Below are positions 44,501 through 46,568 of a stretch of 46,568 nt of DNA, piece after piece. The stretch is taken from positions 1-46,568 of the forward strand of contig DASRIC010000034.1 in NCBI GenBank assembly GCA_035650215.1, in the 5' to 3' direction. The notes beneath the pieces are model-generated. The model saw only the letters and a list, made by a program, of their open reading frames with translations, was not told where the DNA came from and did not search any database. Source of the DNA: JACVRW01 sp035650215. GTDB lineage: Bacteria; Actinomycetota; Thermoleophilia; Solirubrobacterales; Thermoleophilaceae. The position numbers and the translations under genes are program-made. Within the stretch, counting starts at the first letter, position 1. Each line of letters begins with the position of its first letter.

Positions 44501-45103
44501 CTGCGCCCGCAGGCGCTCTCTGTAGGGGTAGTCGCCGATCAGCGCCTCGAGCTGCCCCACCACCTCGGCATGCCCACCGAGCGCCAGCTTGGCCTCGATC
44601 AGCCGCTCCAGGGCGGTCGCCCGCAGGTCGTCGAGCCGGGCGATCTCGCGCCGCGCGAATGGCTCGTAGGCCAGCTCCGCCAGCGGTGCGCCGCGCCACA
44701 GCGACAGCGCCCCCTCCAGCGCCGCGACTGCTCGCCCCGGGCGATCCGCGGCCAGCTCGCTGCGCCCCTCGGCCACGAGCCGCTCGAAGCGCTGCGCGTC
44801 GAGGCGCTCGGGATCGAGCACCAACTCGTAGCCGCGCTCGCGCGTCACGACCACGCCGGCCGAGCTGTTGCCGGCCTCACCTGCCAGCGCTTTGCGCAGA
44901 CGCGAGAGCTGCATTTGCACGGTCTTGGCGGCCTTGGCCGGTGGACGCTCGCCCCAGAGCTCATCGATCAGCCGGTCCGTGGTGAGCGTTTCATTGGCGT
45001 GCACCAGCAGCAACGCCAACAGCGCCCGCTGCCTGCTCCCGCCCAGCGCGACCGGCCGGCCCTCGTCGAGGACCTCGAGCGGGCCGAGTATGCGGAAGTC
45101 CAT
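41579..45103 (-). CDS. SARP-type regulator with AAA ATPase and TPR region (AfsR-like)
   Basis: A 1174-residue regulator. Residues 1-95 are an OmpR-type winged helix (MDFRILGPLEVLDEGRPVAL, RQRALLALLLVHANETLTTD, MQLSRLRKAL). About 95-245 is the bacterial transcriptional activation domain (LDAQRFERLVAEGRSELAAD, PYRERLRAQLMLALYRSDRQ, ELGIEPGERLRELE). An AAA_16 ATPase follows (Walker A GEPGIGKS near 303-310, VLVLDDLHAADEPS), then a helical TPR-like half of about 500 residues. SARPs bind 11-bp direct repeats and activate transcription; such repeats lie in the divergent gap at 45166-45198. Start ATG 45103 matches the family N-terminus; the frame extends further but that part is not conserved. Confidence 0.92.
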   Translation of the reverse strand: MDFRILGPLEVLDEGRPVALGGSRQRALLALLLVHANETLTTDRLIDELWGERPPAKAAKTVQMQLSRLRKALAGEAGNSSAGVVVTRERGYELVLDPERLDAQRFERLVAEGRSELAADRPGRAVAALEGALSLWRGAPLAELAYEPFARREIARLDDLRATALERLIEAKLALGGHAEVVGQLEALIGDYPYRERLRAQLMLALYRSDRQADALQAYQDARRTLVQELGIEPGERLRELERAILAQDPELHLTAEEPAAAEPAVETPRSALVGRERELAELVDGLDHAFAGHGGLFLLVGEPGIGKSRLAEELIAQARARGARILVGRCWEAGGAPAYWPWVQSLRPYLRDTEADSLRSQLRGGAADVARLFPELRDLLGDLPPAPELESEGARFRLFDSMTAFLKSAAAARPLVLVLDDLHAADEPSLLLLQFVARELGPSRLLVVGAYRDVDPTLSDRLTTTLTELAREPVTRTLALAGLGETDVARFIELAAPGASATELGTAVHAETEGNPLFVGEIVRLLAAERGLDEPAVTPLAIPESVREVIGRRLRYLSDECNGLLAQASVLGREFDLDALAGVSGLGRGAILALLDEGVEARVVSEVPGVIGRMRFAHALIRDAAYHRLSISRRVQLHRQAGEALEALYSSDLETHLAELAHHFFESAADGNGEKAVDYARRAGARAVALLAYEEAARLYQMALEALGPVAAATARLHCEFLLALADAQGRAGDGLGAKSTFLRAADLARSAWLPETLARAAVGYGGRFLWAHAVDDKRLVPLLEDGLAAVGEADSVLRVQLLARLAAALRHGPSRDRRERISEEAIQTARRIGDQSTLAYALAAAENALHAPHNAHIRLEKGAEIVSLVAGTGDRERLFDGHEHSFWAAWELGDADRRAVELASMSRVAEELRQPAQLWMLATAEATLAVSQGRFAEAPELIERAAAIGETILPWHAAAARKMQLFLLRREQRQLDGFLPEVRDHADKFPSPLVHRAMLAHIYARLERTEEAEAVLNELTSRDLSNWHVDEEWLVSICLLAETCAILGDTGTGASLYELLLPYGPLNTVAVPELALGSTSQPLGILATLLGRFEDAARYFDEALRMNERMGARPWLAHTQQDHARMLLRRNGQGDRERAEKLLSQAQATYQELGMQSDAADAAALARTGAHA

Positions 45104-45165
45104 GCCAGTGGGCACGCGAGCCAGTAAGGCCACGGTAGAGCAGCACCAGCCCGCTCGCCAATCAA

Positions 45166-45198
45166 CCGTTGCCGCCCCGTTGCCGCGCTGTGGCCGAA
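45166..45198 (+). promoter_or_regulatory. Candidate SARP operator: 11-bp tandem repeats
   Basis: CCGTTGCCGCC (45166-45176) and CCGTTGCCGCG (45177-45187) match at 10 of 11 positions; CTGTGGCCGAA (45188-45198) matches the second at 7 of 11. An 11-bp period of direct repeats is the known SARP-box design. A CATGAT hexamer lies 17 bases after the last unit (45216-45221) and could be the -10 of the gene at 45295. Confidence 0.5.
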
Positions 45199-45294
45199 AC
45201 GCAACCGGTCGGCCCCATGATCGGCACCGATGTCGATCCACACAAACACCACCGGACAGGCCGCCGAGGCGGCCATCCCACACAGGAGGCAGTA

Positions 45295-45783
45295 ATGGGC
45301 AAGGCAATCCCCGCACAGCACCCCGCAGTCGTTCTCCGCTCCCACTACCGGCAGCTGCGCGCGCTGCTCGTCATCGCGATGATCGGGGTCGTCGGCCTCA
45401 CCGCCGGCGTCGTGATCCTCGCCACTAACGAGGACCATGACACCAGCGCCGGCTCCGCGACCCAATTGAGCGCCCCCGGCCCGACCGGCAACATCCGCTA
45501 CGACGGGGGACCCGAGGAAGGCAGCCGCTCCATCGTCCCCGCCCAGCAGCCGAGCACTCGCTACGACGGCGGACCCGAGGAGGGAACAGCCGCGCTCACC
45601 CAGCGCGCGGCGCCGGCGATAGTCGACCCCGACTCAATCGAGCGCTCGTCTCCCGCGCGCTACGACGGCGGACCCGACGAGGGGACCCGCGGGGCGCTGT
45701 CCTCCAACCTATCCTCGAACGCCGCACCCGGCGCCCGCTACGACGGTGGCCCCGAGGAAGGCAGCAGGGGTAGCGGCCACTAG
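45295..45783 (+). CDS. Membrane-anchored RYDGGPEEG repeat protein
   Basis: A 162-residue protein. After a basic N-terminus (HYRQLR) one helix (ALLVIAMIGVVGLTAGVVIL, 23-42) anchors it, with the rest predicted outside the cell. The outer part is low in structure and holds four copies of RYDGG-P-(E/D)EG-(S/T) at 68-76, 89-97, 122-130 and 148-156, with spacings of 21, 33 and 26 residues between them. The linkers are unrelated, so the motif alone is under selection. I recall the motif in short actinobacterial proteins of unknown function. A perfect AGGAGG stands before ATG 45295. It is divergent from the SARP gene. Confidence 0.8.
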   Translation: MGKAIPAQHPAVVLRSHYRQLRALLVIAMIGVVGLTAGVVILATNEDHDTSAGSATQLSAPGPTGNIRYDGGPEEGSRSIVPAQQPSTRYDGGPEEGTAALTQRAAPAIVDPDSIERSSPARYDGGPDEGTRGALSSNLSSNAAPGARYDGGPEEGSRGSGH

Positions 45784-45800
45784 CCCCTCATCCGAACGGA

Positions 45801-45841
45801 CGGCGACGAACGGGCCCCCCGGCGGGAGGGCTCGTTCGCCG
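45801..45841 (+). terminator. Hairpin after the RYDGGPEEG gene
   Basis: CGGCG...GGGCCC on the left and GGGCT...CGCCG on the right pair with a small bulge and one wobble, 18 bases past the stop at 45783. No T-tract. The rest of 45842-45994 shows no gene. Confidence 0.45.
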
Positions 45842-45994
45842 TGCATGCCCGGGTAGGAGCAGGCGCTACCCGCTCGGCAGGGCGGCGGGCGCACGCTCCC
45901 GCACGATACGCGAGCGGCGTTAAAGCCGTCCACCGAGACGCTCATCGAGTAGATCAGCATGGGCTTCACGGGCGCGTGATGCTATTGCTGGGGC

Positions 45995-46528
45995 ATGGCG
46001 GGCAGGGCATCGGCGCGGTTCGTCTGGGCGGTCGACACTCTGGAGGTACGCCCGGGCGACCGCCTGCTCGAGGTCGGCTGCGGCCACGGCGTCGCGGTCT
46101 CCCTGGTCTGCGAGACGCTGACGACGGGAACGATCACCGCGATCGACCGCTCGCCGAAGATGATCGAGATGGCCACGCGGAGAAACCGCGAGCACGTCGA
46201 AGCGGGCAGGGCTGTGCTCGAGGCCATCGCGCTGGAGGACGCGGACCTCGGCGATCGGCGCTTCGACAAGGTCTTCGCCTTCAACGTCGCTCCCTTCTGG
46301 CAGCAGCCGGAGGCCGCGCTGGGGGCCGTCGGCAAGCGCCTCGCCCGGGATGGCGCGGTCTACCTCTTCTGGGACGCCCGCCACTTCGCGCCGGAGCGAG
46401 CCCGGGACCTCGGTAACGAGCTGGCCGACCGGCTACGCGAAAGCGGATTCTCCGTCGACAGGGTGCTGGTCGAGGACCTGCGCCCGGTCCCCGCGGTCTG
46501 CGCGATCGGGCGGCCCCAGGGCGGATGA
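45995..46528 (+). CDS. Class I SAM-dependent methyltransferase
   Basis: A 177-residue Rossmann-fold methyltransferase. Motif I is LLEVGCGHGVAVS (24-36), the ribose-binding acidic residue is D51 (TITAIDRSPKMIEMA), and motif III-IV is FDKVFAFNVAPFW, where NVAPFW replaces the N/DPPY seen in DNA methylases. The C-terminal half has VYLFWDARHF and the terminal strand AVCAIGRP. It is short, with no substrate-recognition extension, so the acceptor cannot be deduced. ATG 45995 is the first start; another gene begins about 30 bases after its stop. Confidence 0.88.
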   Translation: MAGRASARFVWAVDTLEVRPGDRLLEVGCGHGVAVSLVCETLTTGTITAIDRSPKMIEMATRRNREHVEAGRAVLEAIALEDADLGDRRFDKVFAFNVAPFWQQPEAALGAVGKRLARDGAVYLFWDARHFAPERARDLGNELADRLRESGFSVDRVLVEDLRPVPAVCAIGRPQGG

Positions 46529-46558
46529 ACATGGACCGCAACCCAGGAGGCGCGCGGC

Positions 46559-46568
46559 ATGGTGCTCT
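46559..46568 (+). CDS. 5' start of a further gene (partial)
   Basis: AGGAGG at 46545-46550 lies 8 bases before ATG 46559, a strong start that runs off the window edge. ATG 46531 in another frame is an alternative but has no such site. Nothing can be said about the product. Confidence 0.35.

Overview
The window reads as chromosomal DNA of a GC-rich actinobacterium. Several protein types suggest Thermoleophilia/Solirubrobacterales: a secreted protein with an ALFVALGGTSYG membrane start followed by IKNNSIRSADI-type repeats, many LuxR/SARP ATPase regulators, DUF4331, DUF1684 and DUF7144 proteins, and many starts that look leaderless. This placement is inference from gene style, not a phylogeny. 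No rRNA, CRISPR array, transposase, integrase or phage gene was seen.

Layout. 1-5.2 kb: the tail of an unknown gene, a DHA2-type MFS exporter, and a divergent cassette of AraC regulator, VOC protein and short UvrA-like ATPase. 5.3-8.9 kb: a molybdenum hydroxylase in which the [2Fe-2S] and molybdenum-cofactor subunits are fused, followed by its FAD subunit. 8.9-15 kb: small enzymes and secreted proteins (DJ-1/PfpI, SDR, RibD-like reductase, M28 peptidase, DUF1684). 15-22.4 kb: an MMPL exporter, a large LuxR-type ATPase regulator and, divergently, an NDH-2-like flavoprotein with a membrane partner. 22.4-25.7 kb: a PadR regulator convergent with modABC, the molybdate importer, which could feed the molybdenum hydroxylase. 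25.8-27 kb: an amidohydrolase gene that is rearranged internally. 27-30.4 kb: DUF4331, a histidine-rich RTX-like secreted protein, another secreted protein, and an aldo/keto reductase relic. 30.5-38 kb: an envelope group (cysteine hydrolase, DedA, two UPF0104-type integral membrane proteins, PspC, a lipoprotein, STAS, LURP-one-like and DUF7144). 38.1-41.4 kb: a 3.2-kb interval bounded by two directly repeated 3' halves of tRNA-Ser(CGA), holding three unknown proteins and an orphan NarL-type response regulator. 41.6-46.6 kb: a giant SARP-AAA-TPR regulator divergent from a membrane-anchored RYDGGPEEG repeat protein, with 11-bp tandem repeats between them, then a methyltransferase and the start of a further gene.

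Most notable: the amidohydrolase in which a 96-bp piece encoding a metal-binding motif lies inverted and out of place; the paired tRNA-Ser 3' halves, which look like old attachment sites; the SARP-type operator beside the RYDGGPEEG protein; the fused molybdenum hydroxylase whose FAD subunit carries a Cys set like that of PaoB; and a recurring TANNNT-N6/7-start arrangement.
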